From: Gammaproteobacteria bacterium
GTDB taxonomy: Bacteria; Pseudomonadota; Gammaproteobacteria; SZUA-152
DNA: 64,000 nucleotides
NCBI GenBank assembly: GCA_021648485.1
Contig: JAKISS010000006.1
Location: forward strand, 1 to 64,000
Direction of reading: 5' to 3'
Below, one piece after another: positions 21,024-33,159 of the stretch (its first letter is position 1; every line of letters begins with the position of its first letter). The position numbers were made by a program, and so were the translations under genes. Below the pieces are notes generated by a model, which was given only the letters and a program-made list of their open reading frames with translations, did no database searches and was not told the DNA's origin.

Positions 21024-21464
21024 TTAATTTATGTACGACTTTGGACATTTAGCTTCCTGATTAAAGTCATTTTTACTTTCAATAAATACAACATGAATTT
21101 TATCAATCAGCCAGCGTCCATCTTTTAGTAAGTATTTTAAGCTAAAAATCAATGGGGCGCTTTCTTCGTCATACCCATTAATAGTTAAACAACCATTTTG
21201 AAACTTTACTTGTTCGTGATGATTAACAATAGATATCATATAATCCTTAAATAATAATTGGCGGATTGCATCTGAATTTGTACGATAATTTTTACCTAAT
21301 AACGATTGACTAAAGTAGACGCTGGCAACCTCTTTAATATTATTTTCATTGGTTGATTCTTTATATTTGGAATATGTTTGAAATAGTACAGATGGCACTT
21401 TGTGGGTAGTAGAACAACTCGCAATGAAAAGAATAGCAATAAAACTTATCAAAGTGTTTTTCAT
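21024..21464 (-). CDS. hypothetical lipoprotein (possible immunity protein)
   Basis: Lipobox FIASC after a signal peptide; AT-rich; immediately downstream of a start-less ORF. Confidence 0.5.
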   Translation of the reverse strand: MKNTLISFIAILFIASCSTTHKVPSVLFQTYSKYKESTNENNIKEVASVYFSQSLLGKNYRTNSDAIRQLLFKDYMISIVNHHEQVKFQNGCLTINGYDEESAPLIFSLKYLLKDGRWLIDKIHVVFIESKNDFNQEAKCPKSYIN

Positions 21465-21466
21465 TG

Positions 21467-21913
21467 TTAATACCCCATGATTTTTTGCATTTCCATATCG
21501 TAAGCATGATGTCTGCCTTTAAGCGTGCGAGCAGCTTTACATAGAATACCAGAGCAAGATATTATTAGTTTTTCCAAGTCAAAGTTACCCATTACTGTTA
21601 ATTTTATGTATTCCAAGTCAAAAGTAGCGCTATAGCCTACTCTCATGCCGCCTTTGTTGTTGAAAGAGACGCTAACACGTTTTATTTTTACCCCAATTTT
21701 ATCCAGTACTGGAGACCCGCTGAACGTAACTATTCCGGCAGTATTTGAGAGTGTAGCTTTGCCATTTTGATCTACGGTTAATCTGGCACCTCCTTTTTTG
21801 CCATGATTTTTACCGTCACTCCTTTGTTCTTGGAATAAGCCAACTCCAGAAGTTTTGCAATTGTTATCTTGGCTTCTGTTCTCTTTAAGTTCATAAGTTG
21901 CTCCCTGGATTAT
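21467..21913 (-). pseudogene. start-less ORF, putative orphan C-terminal (toxin-like) fragment
   Basis: About 148 codons open, no ATG/GTG/TTG giving the full frame: ...GATYELKENRSQDNNCKTSGVGLFQEQRSDGKNHGKKGGARLTVDQNGKATLSNTAGIVTFSGSPVLDKIGVKIKRVSVSFNNKGGMRVGYSATFDLEYIKLTVMGNFDLEKLIISCSGILCKAARTLKGRHHAYDMEMQKIMGY*. Confidence 0.5.
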
Positions 21914-21948
21914 TTATTGTATTGCCAGCTACCCGTTTATACCCAGAA

Positions 21949-22836
21949 CTACAAACGCTTGCCCCAGTGCAGTTTGGCACGCAGGATGCCGTAGTAATTG
22001 TAATCGGTGGGGTGTACCAGACGAATGGAATGTTCTTTTTTCTCGATCACGACTTTGTCGCCATTTTGCAGACTGAGATCGATTTGCCCGTCGCAAGAGC
22101 ATTGCGCGCGTGCCTGATTACTGTCGCTGAGCACGATTTCAACCCGGCTGTCTGCATCCACCACAATGGGTCGGTAACTCATAGTGTGCGGGCAAATGGG
22201 CACCAGTACCAGGGCATTCAGTGACGGATGCACAATCGGCCCGCCGCCGGAGAGGGCGTAGGCTGTGGAGCCGGTGGGTGTGGCGACAATAAGACCGTCG
22301 GATCGGGTGATATTGATAAACTGTCCGTTGATATAGGTTTCGTATTCAATCATCCGTGCGACGTTGCAAGTATGGACCACCACATCATTCAGGGCGACGC
22401 TTTCGTCAATTTGCTGGTGGTCACGTATGACACGGGCATGCAACAGGGAGCGCCGTTCCTCCTGGTAGTCACCCCCCAGAATATTATCCAGGGTTTGCTG
22501 TAATTCCGACGGTGCCACGTCGGTGAGAAAACCAAGGCGACCCAGGTTAATGCCCAGCAGGGGAACTTCGTAGTCCACCAGGCTGCGTGCGGCATTGAGC
22601 AGGGTGCCGTCACCACCGACAACAATAATGAGGTCACAGGACTCGCCCAGCACGGTGCGCTCAACATAGTCTTCCTGATGATTTTCCTGCGGGTTATCGG
22701 CTGCCAGCGAGAGACTGTCCAGTAACACGCTTATTTGCCGTTGCTGTAAATAAACCAGCAGTTCTTTAAGCACGCCGCCCGTGTTTGGTGCGCCGTGCTT
22801 GCCAATAATGCCGATGGTGTTGAATGTTGTTGCCAT
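21949..22836 (-). CDS. nadK: NAD kinase
   Basis: FNTIGIIGKHGAPNTGG; IVVGGDGTLLNAAR; GLIVATPTGSTAYALSGGGPIVHP. Confidence 0.95.
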   Translation of the reverse strand: MATTFNTIGIIGKHGAPNTGGVLKELLVYLQQRQISVLLDSLSLAADNPQENHQEDYVERTVLGESCDLIIVVGGDGTLLNAARSLVDYEVPLLGINLGRLGFLTDVAPSELQQTLDNILGGDYQEERRSLLHARVIRDHQQIDESVALNDVVVHTCNVARMIEYETYINGQFINITRSDGLIVATPTGSTAYALSGGGPIVHPSLNALVLVPICPHTMSYRPIVVDADSRVEIVLSDSNQARAQCSCDGQIDLSLQNGDKVVIEKKEHSIRLVHPTDYNYYGILRAKLHWGKRL

Positions 22837-23069
22837 ATTGTGTGATTTGCTCTTGTTGTAGGGCAGTCGGGGCCAACGGCGCAACGGTAGCATGTTGTTG
22901 ATAAGTGTCCAACTGTCAGCGGCGCGAACGGGCATTGTATGAAAAAACATCGAAAAAGGAGAAAAGAAGGTGTAAAAAACCGGTGTTGGTGTGTACCCGA
23001 AAATCCTGGGCGTATAACATTGCAGGCTGGAATAATGACTATTCGGATGATAACGGCGGAGAGCCAGCA

Positions 23070-24140
23070 GTGAGTGATCAGATAATCAACGAGTCCGAGG
23101 CAAATGAAACCGTCATCAATGAGCGTGCCCAACTGCTGTTGAAAACACTCATCGAGCGTTATATTCGCGAGGGACAGCCGGTGGGCTCCAAATCGCTGGC
23201 GCAGGATGCCGGGCTGGATCTCAGCTCGGCTACGGTGCGCAATGTGATGGCAGATCTGGAACGATTGGGACTGGTGAGTGCGCCACATACCTCGGCGGGT
23301 CGGGTACCCACGGAGCAGGGTTATCGACTGTTCATTGATAATCTGCTGACCATTAAACCGCTGGGCTCCAATGATGTGCAAACCCTGGCCAGCACATTGA
23401 CGCCACAATCGGATGTTTCACAGCTGGTGGAGTCGGCATCATCGCTGCTGTCGGGGTTTACTCAAATGGCCGGCGTGGTGATGCTGCCGACGCAAAAACC
23501 GGCCGCTTTGCGGCAGATTGAGTTTTTGCCTTTATCAGAAAACCGGGTGCTGACGATCCTGGTCTTCAACGAAAAAGATGTACAGAACCGGGTGATTCAC
23601 ACCTCGCGCCCGTATGCATTGCCGGAGCTAGAGCGCATCGCGGCGTATCTCAATGCGCAGTTTACGGGCAAAAATGTGCAAAGGGTGCGGGGTGACCTGC
23701 TCAAGGAAATGGAAAACGCGCAAAGCAATATGGATCGATTGATGTGTTCGGCTATCGAAATGGCGCATCAGGTATTCGATGATACCGATACCGGACAGGA
23801 TTACATCATGGCCGGGGAGACCAATCTCATGGATTATGAAGAAATGGCTGACGTGCCCCGCCTGCGCCAGTTGTTTGATGCTTTCAGTGAAAAACAGGGC
23901 ATTCTTGATTTGCTGGATAAATCCCTGCATGCCCAGGGGGTACAGATTTTTATCGGTCATGAATCCGGCTATGAGGCTTTGGATAATTGCAGCGTAGTCA
24001 CCGCAACTTATTCTGCCAATGACGAGGTACTGGGTGTGCTGGGCATCATCGGCCCTACGCGCATGGCGTATGATCGCATCATCCCTGTGGTGGATGTCAC
24101 TGCAAAATTATTGGGCACGGTCTTGAATCAACGGAATTAG
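23070..24140 (+). CDS. hrcA: heat-inducible transcriptional repressor HrcA
   Basis: NERAQLLLKTLIERYIREGQPVGSKSLAQ; SSATVRNVMADLERLGLVSAPHTSAGRVPTEQGYR; GTG start. Confidence 0.95.
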   Translation: MSDQIINESEANETVINERAQLLLKTLIERYIREGQPVGSKSLAQDAGLDLSSATVRNVMADLERLGLVSAPHTSAGRVPTEQGYRLFIDNLLTIKPLGSNDVQTLASTLTPQSDVSQLVESASSLLSGFTQMAGVVMLPTQKPAALRQIEFLPLSENRVLTILVFNEKDVQNRVIHTSRPYALPELERIAAYLNAQFTGKNVQRVRGDLLKEMENAQSNMDRLMCSAIEMAHQVFDDTDTGQDYIMAGETNLMDYEEMADVPRLRQLFDAFSEKQGILDLLDKSLHAQGVQIFIGHESGYEALDNCSVVTATYSANDEVLGVLGIIGPTRMAYDRIIPVVDVTAKLLGTVLNQRN

Positions 24141-24223
24141 TCCACATATTTTGTCCGGGCGCGTAGTGTGCCCGTGAGTGTGTTCTATGAAAAATAATCG
24201 GCACTTAACGTGGAGAAGAAGGC

Positions 24224-24862
24224 ATGGCGAAAGACGAAACCCGATCCGAAAAAATATCAGCAGAAGAAAATGCACTTGAGACCAAAGCAACTGACGAGGT
24301 CATTGAGGGTGTGGTGGAAGCGGAAGATACTGCCACTGACGATCTGATGCCGCTATTGGAAGATGCCCGCGCCAAAGCGGATGAACACTGGGATCAGCTT
24401 CTGCGTGTCAAAGCTGACATGGAAAATACCCGTCGGCGTGCCAAACAGGATGTCGAAAATGCCCACAAATTTGCCTTGGAAAAATTTGCCCTGGAATTGT
24501 TGCCCATCAAAGATAGTCTGGAAATGGGACTGACAGCCGCCGATGGCGTCACTGAAAGCGGCGATGCGATGGCACAGATGAAAGAAGGTACCGCGCTGAC
24601 GCTTAAGATGCTGACCGCTGCACTGGAAAAGTTTGGTATCGAAGCCGTTGACCCCACCGGTGATACTTTTGATCCCGACAAACATCAGGCCATGTCCATG
24701 CAGGAAAGTGCCGAGCACAAACCCAATACGGTGATGGCAGTCATGCAAAAAGGGTATCAACTCAATGAGCGCCTGTTACGTCCCGCCATGGTGGTGGTGT
24801 CCAAAGCTGTAAGCGAAACCTCGGACAGTGAATCCGGTAACCATATTAATGAACAGGCTTGA
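24224..24862 (+). CDS. grpE: nucleotide exchange factor GrpE
   Basis: [40 protein letters not shown]. Confidence 0.95.
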   Translation: MAKDETRSEKISAEENALETKATDEVIEGVVEAEDTATDDLMPLLEDARAKADEHWDQLLRVKADMENTRRRAKQDVENAHKFALEKFALELLPIKDSLEMGLTAADGVTESGDAMAQMKEGTALTLKMLTAALEKFGIEAVDPTGDTFDPDKHQAMSMQESAEHKPNTVMAVMQKGYQLNERLLRPAMVVVSKAVSETSDSESGNHINEQA

Positions 24863-24974
24863 ATTAAGGTTTTTCGCCCACACCTAGCTGTACAAGTTGG
24901 AAATGTAGCAAAGATTTAAACGACCCAATTTTGTTAAACGACCCTTTTAGAGAAATAAGCGGAGAACTGGAGCC

Positions 24975-26909
24975 ATGGGAAAAATTATCGGCATTGACTT
25001 GGGAACCACAAATTCATGTGTTGCGGTGATGGAAGGTGGTGAGCCCCGCGTCATCGAAAATGCAGAGGGTGATCGCACGACACCTTCAGTGGTGGCTTTT
25101 ACGGATGACAACGATGTTATCGTCGGTGCGCCAGCCAAGCGTCAGGCTGTGACCAACCCGGCCAACACGCTTTATGCGGTAAAGCGCCTGATTGGACGTC
25201 GTTTCACCGACAATGAAGTCCAGAAAGACATTGACCTGGTGCCCTACAAAATCATCAAGGCTGACAACGGCGACGCCTGGGTAGAAGCGCATGGCAAAAA
25301 AATGGCCGCCCCGGAGGTTTCTGCACGGGTGCTGCAAAAAATGAAAAAAACTGCCGAGGATTATCTGGGCGAAGAAGTCACCGAAGCGGTGATTACCGTA
25401 CCGGCCTATTTTAACGACTCCCAGCGTCAGGCCACCAAAGACGCCGGCAAAATTGCAGGTCTGGATGTCAAGCGCATCATCAACGAGCCTACCGCAGCGG
25501 CGCTGGCCTTTGGCATGGATAAAAAAGAAGGTGACCGCAAGGTGGCCGTTTATGACTTGGGTGGTGGTACGTTTGATATTTCGATTATTGAACTGGCTGA
25601 TATCGATGGTGAACATCAGGTGGAAGTTTTGTCCACCAATGGCGACACCTTCCTCGGCGGTGAAGATTTCGATCAACGTTTGATCGATTACCTCGTGGAT
25701 GAATTCAAGAAAGATCAGGGCGTGGATCTGCGGAATGACCCGCTGGCTCTGCAACGTCTGAAAGAAGGTGCGGAAAAAGCCAAGATCGAGCTATCTTCCA
25801 CGAACCAGACCGATGTTAATCTGCCGTATATTACTGCTGACGCCAGCGGTCCCAAGCATCTGAACATCAAGCTGACCCGCGCCAAACTGGAGTCGCTGGT
25901 GGAAGAGCTGGTGGAACGCACTATCGCCCCTTGCCGTACCGCACTGAGCGATGCAGGTCTGGGTGCCCAGGATATCGATGATGTGATCCTTGTGGGTGGT
26001 CAAACCCGCATGCCCATGGTGCAGGAAAAGGTCAAAGCGTTTTTTGGTAAAGAGCCACGTCGTGATGTGAATCCCGATGAGGCTGTCGCCGTGGGTGCCG
26101 CGATTCAGGGTGGCGTACTGGGCGGCGATGTGAAAGATGTATTACTGCTGGATGTGACTCCACTGAGCCTGGGTATTGAGACCATGGGTGGCGTGATGAC
26201 CAAGCTCATCGACAAAAACACCACGATCCCCACCAAGGCACAGCAGGTATTTTCCACGGCAGAAGACAATCAGACGGCAGTGACCGTGCATGTATTGCAA
26301 GGTGAGCGTGAAGTGGCTTCCGGCAACAAATCACTGGGGCGTTTTGATTTATCCGACATTCCCCCGGCGACACGCGGTGTACCACAGATCGAAGTGGCGT
26401 TTGATATTGATGCCAACGGCATCCTCAACGTATCGGCCAAAGACAAGGCCACTGGCAAAGAACAGTCCATCGTAATCAAGGCCTCCAGCGGTCTGACTGA
26501 CGAGGATATCCAGAAAATGGTGCAAGATGCGGAGGCTCATGCTGCGGAAGATGCCAGCTTCCATGAACTGGTGGCTGCTCGCAATCAGGCAGACAATATG
26601 ATTCACGCCACCCAGAAATCCATGAAAGAAATGGGTGACGACAAGTTAGAGGCTGGCGAAAAAGAGGCTATCGAAAAAGCCATTAGCGAGCTGGAAGAGG
26701 CCGTGAAAGGCGATGACAAAGATGTCATTGAAGCCAAAACCAAAACACTGGTAGAAGCATCCGGCAAAATGGCTGAACGTGCCTATGCACAGCAGGCAAA
26801 AACCGACCAGCCCGACGGTGCTGCTGAGACCAGTGGCGAAGCCAATACGGCCAACGATGATGTTGTTGACGCTGAATTTGAAGAAGTGAAAGACGACGAT
26901 AAAAAGTAA
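24975..26909 (+). CDS. dnaK: chaperone DnaK
   Basis: [22 protein letters not shown] and full-length Hsp70 motifs. Confidence 0.99.
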   Translation: MGKIIGIDLGTTNSCVAVMEGGEPRVIENAEGDRTTPSVVAFTDDNDVIVGAPAKRQAVTNPANTLYAVKRLIGRRFTDNEVQKDIDLVPYKIIKADNGDAWVEAHGKKMAAPEVSARVLQKMKKTAEDYLGEEVTEAVITVPAYFNDSQRQATKDAGKIAGLDVKRIINEPTAAALAFGMDKKEGDRKVAVYDLGGGTFDISIIELADIDGEHQVEVLSTNGDTFLGGEDFDQRLIDYLVDEFKKDQGVDLRNDPLALQRLKEGAEKAKIELSSTNQTDVNLPYITADASGPKHLNIKLTRAKLESLVEELVERTIAPCRTALSDAGLGAQDIDDVILVGGQTRMPMVQEKVKAFFGKEPRRDVNPDEAVAVGAAIQGGVLGGDVKDVLLLDVTPLSLGIETMGGVMTKLIDKNTTIPTKAQQVFSTAEDNQTAVTVHVLQGEREVASGNKSLGRFDLSDIPPATRGVPQIEVAFDIDANGILNVSAKDKATGKEQSIVIKASSGLTDEDIQKMVQDAEAHAAEDASFHELVAARNQADNMIHATQKSMKEMGDDKLEAGEKEAIEKAISELEEAVKGDDKDVIEAKTKTLVEASGKMAERAYAQQAKTDQPDGAAETSGEANTANDDVVDAEFEEVKDDDKK

Positions 26910-27007
26910 AGAGGTATGGGCGCAGGTCAGTGAGACATGTGTCCGGAAGTCACAGCGGCGCGGCAGCGGGATTTTCCTTCTGTCGCGTTTCCGCATTCGG
27001 GACATCA

Positions 27008-27054
27008 TTAAACCTGGATTCTGCCAACATGATTACGGGTAGAATCCAGGTTTA
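27008..27054. repeat. long hairpin between dnaK and dnaJ
   Basis: TTAAACCTGGATTCTGCC ... GGTAGAATCCAGGTTTAA, 18-bp arms with one mismatch, no T-run. Confidence 0.7.
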
Positions 27055-27096
27055 ATGTCGTTTATTGATTAACCTTATAACTGGCTGAATTTAAAG

Positions 27097-28236
27097 ATGT
27101 CTAAACGCGATTATTATGAAGTGCTGGGTGTGCAACGCAACGCCAGCGAGGCAGAACTGAAAAAGGCTTTCAAACGGTTGGCGATGAAACACCACCCGGA
27201 TCGAAACCCGGGCGACACGACGGCGGAGGAGAGATTCAAGGAAGCTAAAGAAGCTTACGAAGTTTTGGGTGACGCACAAAAACGTGCGGCCTACGACCAG
27301 TTTGGTCATGCCGGTGTGGATGCCAGTATGGGGGGGGCTCATCCCGGTGGTGGTGCCAACTTCAGTGATATTTTTGGTGACGTGTTTGGCGATATCTTCA
27401 GTGGCGGAGGTGGCCCGGGCAGTAGTCAGCAACGCGCACGACGGGGTGCTGATCTACGTTACAATCTGGAGTTGAGTCTGGAAGATGCCGTACGCGGTAC
27501 CACCATAAAAATTCGGGTACCCACCTCGGTGATCTGTTCTACCTGCGGTGGCAGCGGTGCCAAAAAAGGCTCCAAGCCCGAGCAGTGTACGACCTGTGGT
27601 GGTGTTGGTCAGGTGCGCATGCAACAAGGTTTCTTTTCGCTGCAACAAACCTGTCCCCAATGCCAGGGTGCAGGACAAATGATCAAAACTCCCTGCGGCA
27701 GTTGTCATGGTCAGGGCCGCACCCAGGAACACAAAACCTTGTCGGTGAAAGTGCCGGCAGGTGTTGATAATGGTGACCGGATTCGTCTCAGTGGCGAAGG
27801 TGAAGCGGGTGAACGCGGCGCACCGAGCGGTGATCTCTATGTGCAAATTGCGGTGAAGGAACATCCGTTGTTTGTGCGTGACGAAAACAACCTGTACTGC
27901 GAAGTCCCTATTAGTTTTGTCACGGCAGCCTTGGGTGGTTCGCTGGAAGTGCCGACGCTTGATGGCAAGGTCAAATTGAAAATCCCGGCAGAAACCCAAA
28001 CGGGTAAAATGTTCAAACTGCGTGGCAAAGGTGTAAAGTCTGTGCGTGGTGGTCCGGTGGGTGACTTGCTGTGTCGGGTGCAAATTGAAACGCCGGTGAA
28101 TCTTAATGGCAAGCAGAAAGAACTGTTGAAGCATTTTGATGAAACCATGGGTGATCAGGGTGTCAAAAAACACAGTCCGAAGGAGCATTCCTGGCTGGAT
28201 GGGGTCAAAAAATTCATAGATGATATTAAGTTATAG
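27097..28236 (+). CDS. dnaJ: chaperone DnaJ
   Basis: [38 protein letters not shown]; CxxCxGxG zinc repeats. Confidence 0.99.
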   Translation: MSKRDYYEVLGVQRNASEAELKKAFKRLAMKHHPDRNPGDTTAEERFKEAKEAYEVLGDAQKRAAYDQFGHAGVDASMGGAHPGGGANFSDIFGDVFGDIFSGGGGPGSSQQRARRGADLRYNLELSLEDAVRGTTIKIRVPTSVICSTCGGSGAKKGSKPEQCTTCGGVGQVRMQQGFFSLQQTCPQCQGAGQMIKTPCGSCHGQGRTQEHKTLSVKVPAGVDNGDRIRLSGEGEAGERGAPSGDLYVQIAVKEHPLFVRDENNLYCEVPISFVTAALGGSLEVPTLDGKVKLKIPAETQTGKMFKLRGKGVKSVRGGPVGDLLCRVQIETPVNLNGKQKELLKHFDETMGDQGVKKHSPKEHSWLDGVKKFIDDIKL

Positions 28237-28344
28237 CTGATACTTAAAGTGTAACTGTAAGGTTTCGTCAATCTAGGACAAAGAAAAACGTCAGCTTGAC
28301 TTAATGACACTTAAAACGTGAAATTTTGCCCGGGAGGCTGCGCC

Positions 28345-28809
28345 ATGAAAAATGCACGAAACTATTTATTGTTAGGGTCGCTGATCATATTTTTCGGGTT
28401 AAGTGACATCACCCAGGCTGAAGAAGAATTACGCTTCCCGGGTGATCCACCGGACCACAAAGTGGTGTATCAATTCAACACGGCAGATGAAGCCACGCAA
28501 AAAGCCATCTTGTTTTCCGTCGGTGCCATGCTGCGTAAATGGGGAGATAACATCTCTATCGTCGTCGTGGGTATTGGTCCCGGCCTGCACATCCTGGCCA
28601 AAAACCCGGGTCGCCCGGTCAGTGAAGAAACGCGCCAGCGGGTTTCCAGTCTTGCCCAGTACGGTGTGAAATTTCAAGCTTGCGGTAATACCATGAAAGC
28701 ACTGAAGTGGACTGAAAAGGATATGCTGCCCTTTGCCAATGTTGTGGAAGTAGGTGCATCGGCGCTGATGGAATTGCAGGAACAAGGGTATGCCTACATT
28801 AGCTGGTAA
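28345..28809 (+). CDS. exported DsrE/DsrF-like family protein
   Basis: Signal peptide followed by HKVVYQFNTADEATQKAILFSVGAML...QYGVKFQACGNTMK. Confidence 0.7.
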   Translation: MKNARNYLLLGSLIIFFGLSDITQAEEELRFPGDPPDHKVVYQFNTADEATQKAILFSVGAMLRKWGDNISIVVVGIGPGLHILAKNPGRPVSEETRQRVSSLAQYGVKFQACGNTMKALKWTEKDMLPFANVVEVGASALMELQEQGYAYISW

Positions 28810-28880
28810 AGCAGCGCAGATACAGAAAAAACCATAAACTATTCCCTCTCCCCTTTGTGGGAAAGAGGGTGCGAGAGTAA

Positions 28881-29699
<819 letters not shown>

Positions 29700-29775
29700 A
29701 AGGGAAGTAATTGTGGCCATACCCGCGCTTCACTACGTTTGAAAAACGGGGGAACGCAGATGCCAGGGAAAACCT

Positions 29776-30705
29776 TTATTTGCCTTCGCCGTCAATACAA
29801 ATAGAGGCTGTACGTGGCACGTTTTGCATATCCCAATGCGCTGTCGCCCAGTTCAATAACAGGGCGGGATCGGCACCTTGTAGTTCAGCAGGTGGCGGGT
29901 GACCGAGAAAAGCCAGCGCCTTGCTTAGTGTGGGGCCAGGATGTCGGATGTCGATAGCTGTCGCAAAGTTTTGCTTACTGAGTTTTTGACCGTGTTGATT
30001 AACGGCAAGCGGCAGATGGCTATATTGTGGATGCGAGTAACCGAGACACCTCTGCAAATAACGTTGTGGCAGAGTGGAACCTAGTAGATCAGTACCCCTC
30101 ACAATATCAGTGATGCCTTGCTGTGCATCATCCACCACCACTGCCAGATGGTAAGCATAAAGGCCATCGGCGCGGCGGACGACAAAATCACCCACCTCGG
30201 TTTGCAAATTGGATTTCACCTGACCTTGCAGGGCATCAGTGAAGATTTCATCCTTGTTCGGCACGCGAACCCGCACTGTGCGAGGTGTTTCACCTGGGGG
30301 GAGCCCATCCCGACAAGTGCCGGGGTAAATATGACCGCCACCATTGACAGCAATGGTTTTACGACTACAACTACAGGCAAAGCTGTGATGGTTTTCGATC
30401 AGTTGAGTCAACGCTGTTTCGTAAGCCGCATGGCGCAAGCTCTGATACAGCACGACGCCGTCCCAATTCAGATGATAGGCCTCCAGCGCACGCAAAATTG
30501 CATCGGCAGCACCGGTCTGCTCGCGAGGCGGATCAATGTCTTCCATGCGCAGCAGCCATTCGCCCTGTTGACTGCGAGCTTCTAAATAGCTACCAAGGGC
30601 GGTGACCAGTGAACCAAAATGCAAGGGGCCAGTGGGCGAGGGGGCAAAGCGGCCACGATACGGGACATGCTTTACGGTTGTGGTGAAATATTGGTCAGCT
30701 GACAT
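29776..30705 (-). CDS. gluQ: tRNA glutamyl-Q(34) synthetase GluQRS
   Basis: YRGRFAPSPTGPLHFGSLVTALGSYLEAR; LRMEDIDPPRE; single catalytic-domain length. Confidence 0.93.
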   Translation of the reverse strand: MSADQYFTTTVKHVPYRGRFAPSPTGPLHFGSLVTALGSYLEARSQQGEWLLRMEDIDPPREQTGAADAILRALEAYHLNWDGVVLYQSLRHAAYETALTQLIENHHSFACSCSRKTIAVNGGGHIYPGTCRDGLPPGETPRTVRVRVPNKDEIFTDALQGQVKSNLQTEVGDFVVRRADGLYAYHLAVVVDDAQQGITDIVRGTDLLGSTLPQRYLQRCLGYSHPQYSHLPLAVNQHGQKLSKQNFATAIDIRHPGPTLSKALAFLGHPPPAELQGADPALLLNWATAHWDMQNVPRTASICIDGEGK

Positions 30706-31024
30706 GGAACCGATTGTAACAGCCCAGCGTGTCTAGCCTTAATATCCCCATAGCGATTGGGATTTGGCTTGATGACACATCCTGGTTGCCTGGTCATGAA
30801 ATCAATATGACGCACATTCAGCGCTAAACCCTAAACACCATAGGGATAGAGCCTTGAACCTAAATCTTGAATGTGGATCAAAGTGTTTGGAGTTCTGGCC
30901 GGTTTGCCAGAAAGTTTGGCCTCCGGTAAATATTTCCGCTAACGGAAACATTGTTTTGGCCGATGCAAGAAGCAACATTAAATGTTCACTGTTATTAGTG
31001 ACAGAATACACTGAGGAGCACGCT

Positions 31025-31345
31025 GTGAGTTGGTTAGTTGAAGGAACAATGCAAAATGGTCGCACTTTTCGTCCCAGTGACTGGGTGGATCGGGTGTCAG
31101 GCGTTTTGGCAAAATTTGGTGCTGATCACCGCCTGCGCTATGGCGCAGTACGTCCTTGTTATGTGAAAGGAAAAAAATGCCTGCTGGTACAAAAGACATT
31201 GGAACGTGATGACCCGGTGGCTTTCGAATACGTCAGCACATTTGTACGCACCAACGGTTTGCAGATGCATGATTTGCTGGCAGGAACGGAGGTGGAAGAG
31301 ATCGGACCGAGTGAAACAGTGAAAGAATTAGGGGCGGTGGCTTAA
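31025..31345 (+). CDS. DUF3579 domain-containing protein
   Basis: GRTFRPSDWVDRVSGVLAKFG...VRPCYVKGKKCLLVQKTLERDDPVAFEYVSTFVRTNGLQ; GTG start proposed. Confidence 0.7.
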   Translation: MSWLVEGTMQNGRTFRPSDWVDRVSGVLAKFGADHRLRYGAVRPCYVKGKKCLLVQKTLERDDPVAFEYVSTFVRTNGLQMHDLLAGTEVEEIGPSETVKELGAVA

Positions 31346-31389
31346 GTCAGCAGCGCCAGCAGTAACCTGTAGGGGGGGTATAGCCCGAC

Positions 31390-31428
31390 ATGGCCGCCAG
31401 TCTGCGAGGACGGGCGGCCATTTTTTTG
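31390..31428 (+). terminator. rho-independent terminator
   Basis: ATGGCCGCC-AGTCTGCGAGGACG-GGCGGCCATTTTTTT. Confidence 0.8.
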
Positions 31429-31459
31429 CTTGTTATGATGTTATCTGCAAAAAAGAGAA

Positions 31460-32047
31460 TTATTTGCCATATTGTTTTTCGCGGATTTCATTCAGGGTTT
31501 TGCAATCGATGCACTGGGTAGCCGTAGGACGGGCTTCCAGGCGACGAATGCCGATTTCCACGCCGCAATGTGAGCAGTAGCCGTAGTCTTCACCAAGGTT
31601 ATCGATGGATTCATCGATTTTCTTGATGAGTTTGCGTTCCCGGTCCCGGGTGCGCAGCTCCATAGCAAATTCCGATTCCTGGCTGGCCCGATCATTAGGG
31701 TCCGGGAAATTGGCTGCTTCATCCTGCATATGGTGCACGGTCTCATCAACCTTGCTCATCAGCTGTTGTTTCCAGCCTTCCAGAATGTGACGGAAATGTT
31801 CTACCTGCTCTGCATTCATGTATTCCTCACCCTTTTTAGCTTTATAGGGGGTGAAGTTGGTGAAGTGGTTGTCATCCATTTTATGAGTGCTGGACATTGT
31901 CTTCTGGGGTGTCGTTTTTTTTGCGGTCACTTTTTGAGTCTCGGCCTTTTTCGGCGATGCTTTTCGGGTGAGTGCAGCCTTTTCGGTGGCACCCTTCTGT
32001 GTTGAACGGGTTGTTACTTTTTTCTTTACAGCCTTCTTAACGGCCAT
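31460..32047 (-). CDS. dksA: RNA polymerase-binding protein DksA with Lys/Thr-rich N-terminal extension
   Basis: [36 protein letters not shown]. Confidence 0.93.
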   Translation of the reverse strand: MAVKKAVKKKVTTRSTQKGATEKAALTRKASPKKAETQKVTAKKTTPQKTMSSTHKMDDNHFTNFTPYKAKKGEEYMNAEQVEHFRHILEGWKQQLMSKVDETVHHMQDEAANFPDPNDRASQESEFAMELRTRDRERKLIKKIDESIDNLGEDYGYCSHCGVEIGIRRLEARPTATQCIDCKTLNEIREKQYGK

Positions 32048-32373
32048 AGAGGTGCTTCTCGATCCTGCCTTTCTCCTGTTCGCTGCCAGTAGTGATAATC
32101 CGGTTGACAGGATGTATTACAAATCGGGCAGGGAGTATAAAAATAAGGGCGCATTTTATAGCAAAGAAGGCGTTGTTGCGCAAATTTATTGCTTCACTTG
32201 GATGTTTTATAATCAATCCTCAGTGCGTAAGAGGGTATTAAAGATGAAATTACGGCGCATCGTGCCACCAGGAAATCTGGGGTAAGATGTGCGACCGTCC
32301 GTTATTGGGCATGGATTTACTCATGCTCTGCGAATATCGACATAGTTGAAGTTTTACGTTAAGAGAAAGCTAA

Positions 32374-33135
32374 ATGAATGAATTAAAAGCACTTTTGTTT
32401 GATGTGGATGGCACATTGGCAGATACCGAGCGCGATGGTCACCTCGTCGCTTTTAATCGCGCCTTTGCGGATGCCGGTCTGGATTGGCACTGGTCAGCGG
32501 AATTGTACGGTGAATTACTAACAGTGACTGGCGGTAAAGAGCGCATGCGCTTTTACCTTGATGAATATAACACTGATTTCAAGCGCCCCGATAATCTGGA
32601 TGACTTCATCAAACAACTGCACATGGCGAAAACCGCGCATTATGTGAATATTCTGGCGGAAGGCGGAATGCCTTTACGTAGCGGCGTGCGTCGGCTGATC
32701 GAGGAAGCGCGTGCCGCTGATATGCGTATGGCCATTGTTACCACCACAAGTCCCGATAACGTGACAGCCCTGTTAACTCATGCTCTGGCCCCGGATGCGA
32801 TCTCCTGGTTTGAAGTGATTGCCGCCGGTGATGTGGTACCTGCGAAAAAACCTGCACCGGATATTTACGTTTATGCCATGCAGGAAATGGGGTTGAGTCC
32901 GGCGGACTGTATCGCTCTGGAGGATTCACGTAACGGTATTCTTTCGGCGCAGGGTGCGGGCCTCAAGACCATTATCACCGTGGATGGTTATACCAAAGGC
33001 AGTGATTTTAGCGGTGCGGCCATTGTGCTGGATCAGATGGGTGAACCGGATGCACCCTTTACTGTGCTGGCAGGTGATGCCGGTTCATCCCACTATCTGG
33101 ATCTGGCACTGGTTAAACGCCTGCACGCGGCCTGA
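32374..33135 (+). CDS. HAD-superfamily hydrolase, CbbY-like
   Basis: ALLFDVDGTLADTERDGHLVAFN; KPAPDIYVYAMQEMGLSPADCIALEDSRNGILSA. Confidence 0.85.
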   Translation: MNELKALLFDVDGTLADTERDGHLVAFNRAFADAGLDWHWSAELYGELLTVTGGKERMRFYLDEYNTDFKRPDNLDDFIKQLHMAKTAHYVNILAEGGMPLRSGVRRLIEEARAADMRMAIVTTTSPDNVTALLTHALAPDAISWFEVIAAGDVVPAKKPAPDIYVYAMQEMGLSPADCIALEDSRNGILSAQGAGLKTIITVDGYTKGSDFSGAAIVLDQMGEPDAPFTVLAGDAGSSHYLDLALVKRLHAA

Positions 33136-33159
33136 GACAGGTTTAAATCCGAGTTTAAA

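Noticed and set aside
24141-24974. CIRCE operator expected with hrcA-grpE-dnaK
   Set aside because: No TTAGCACTC-N9-GAGTGCTAA match seen upstream of hrcA, grpE or dnaK by eye.
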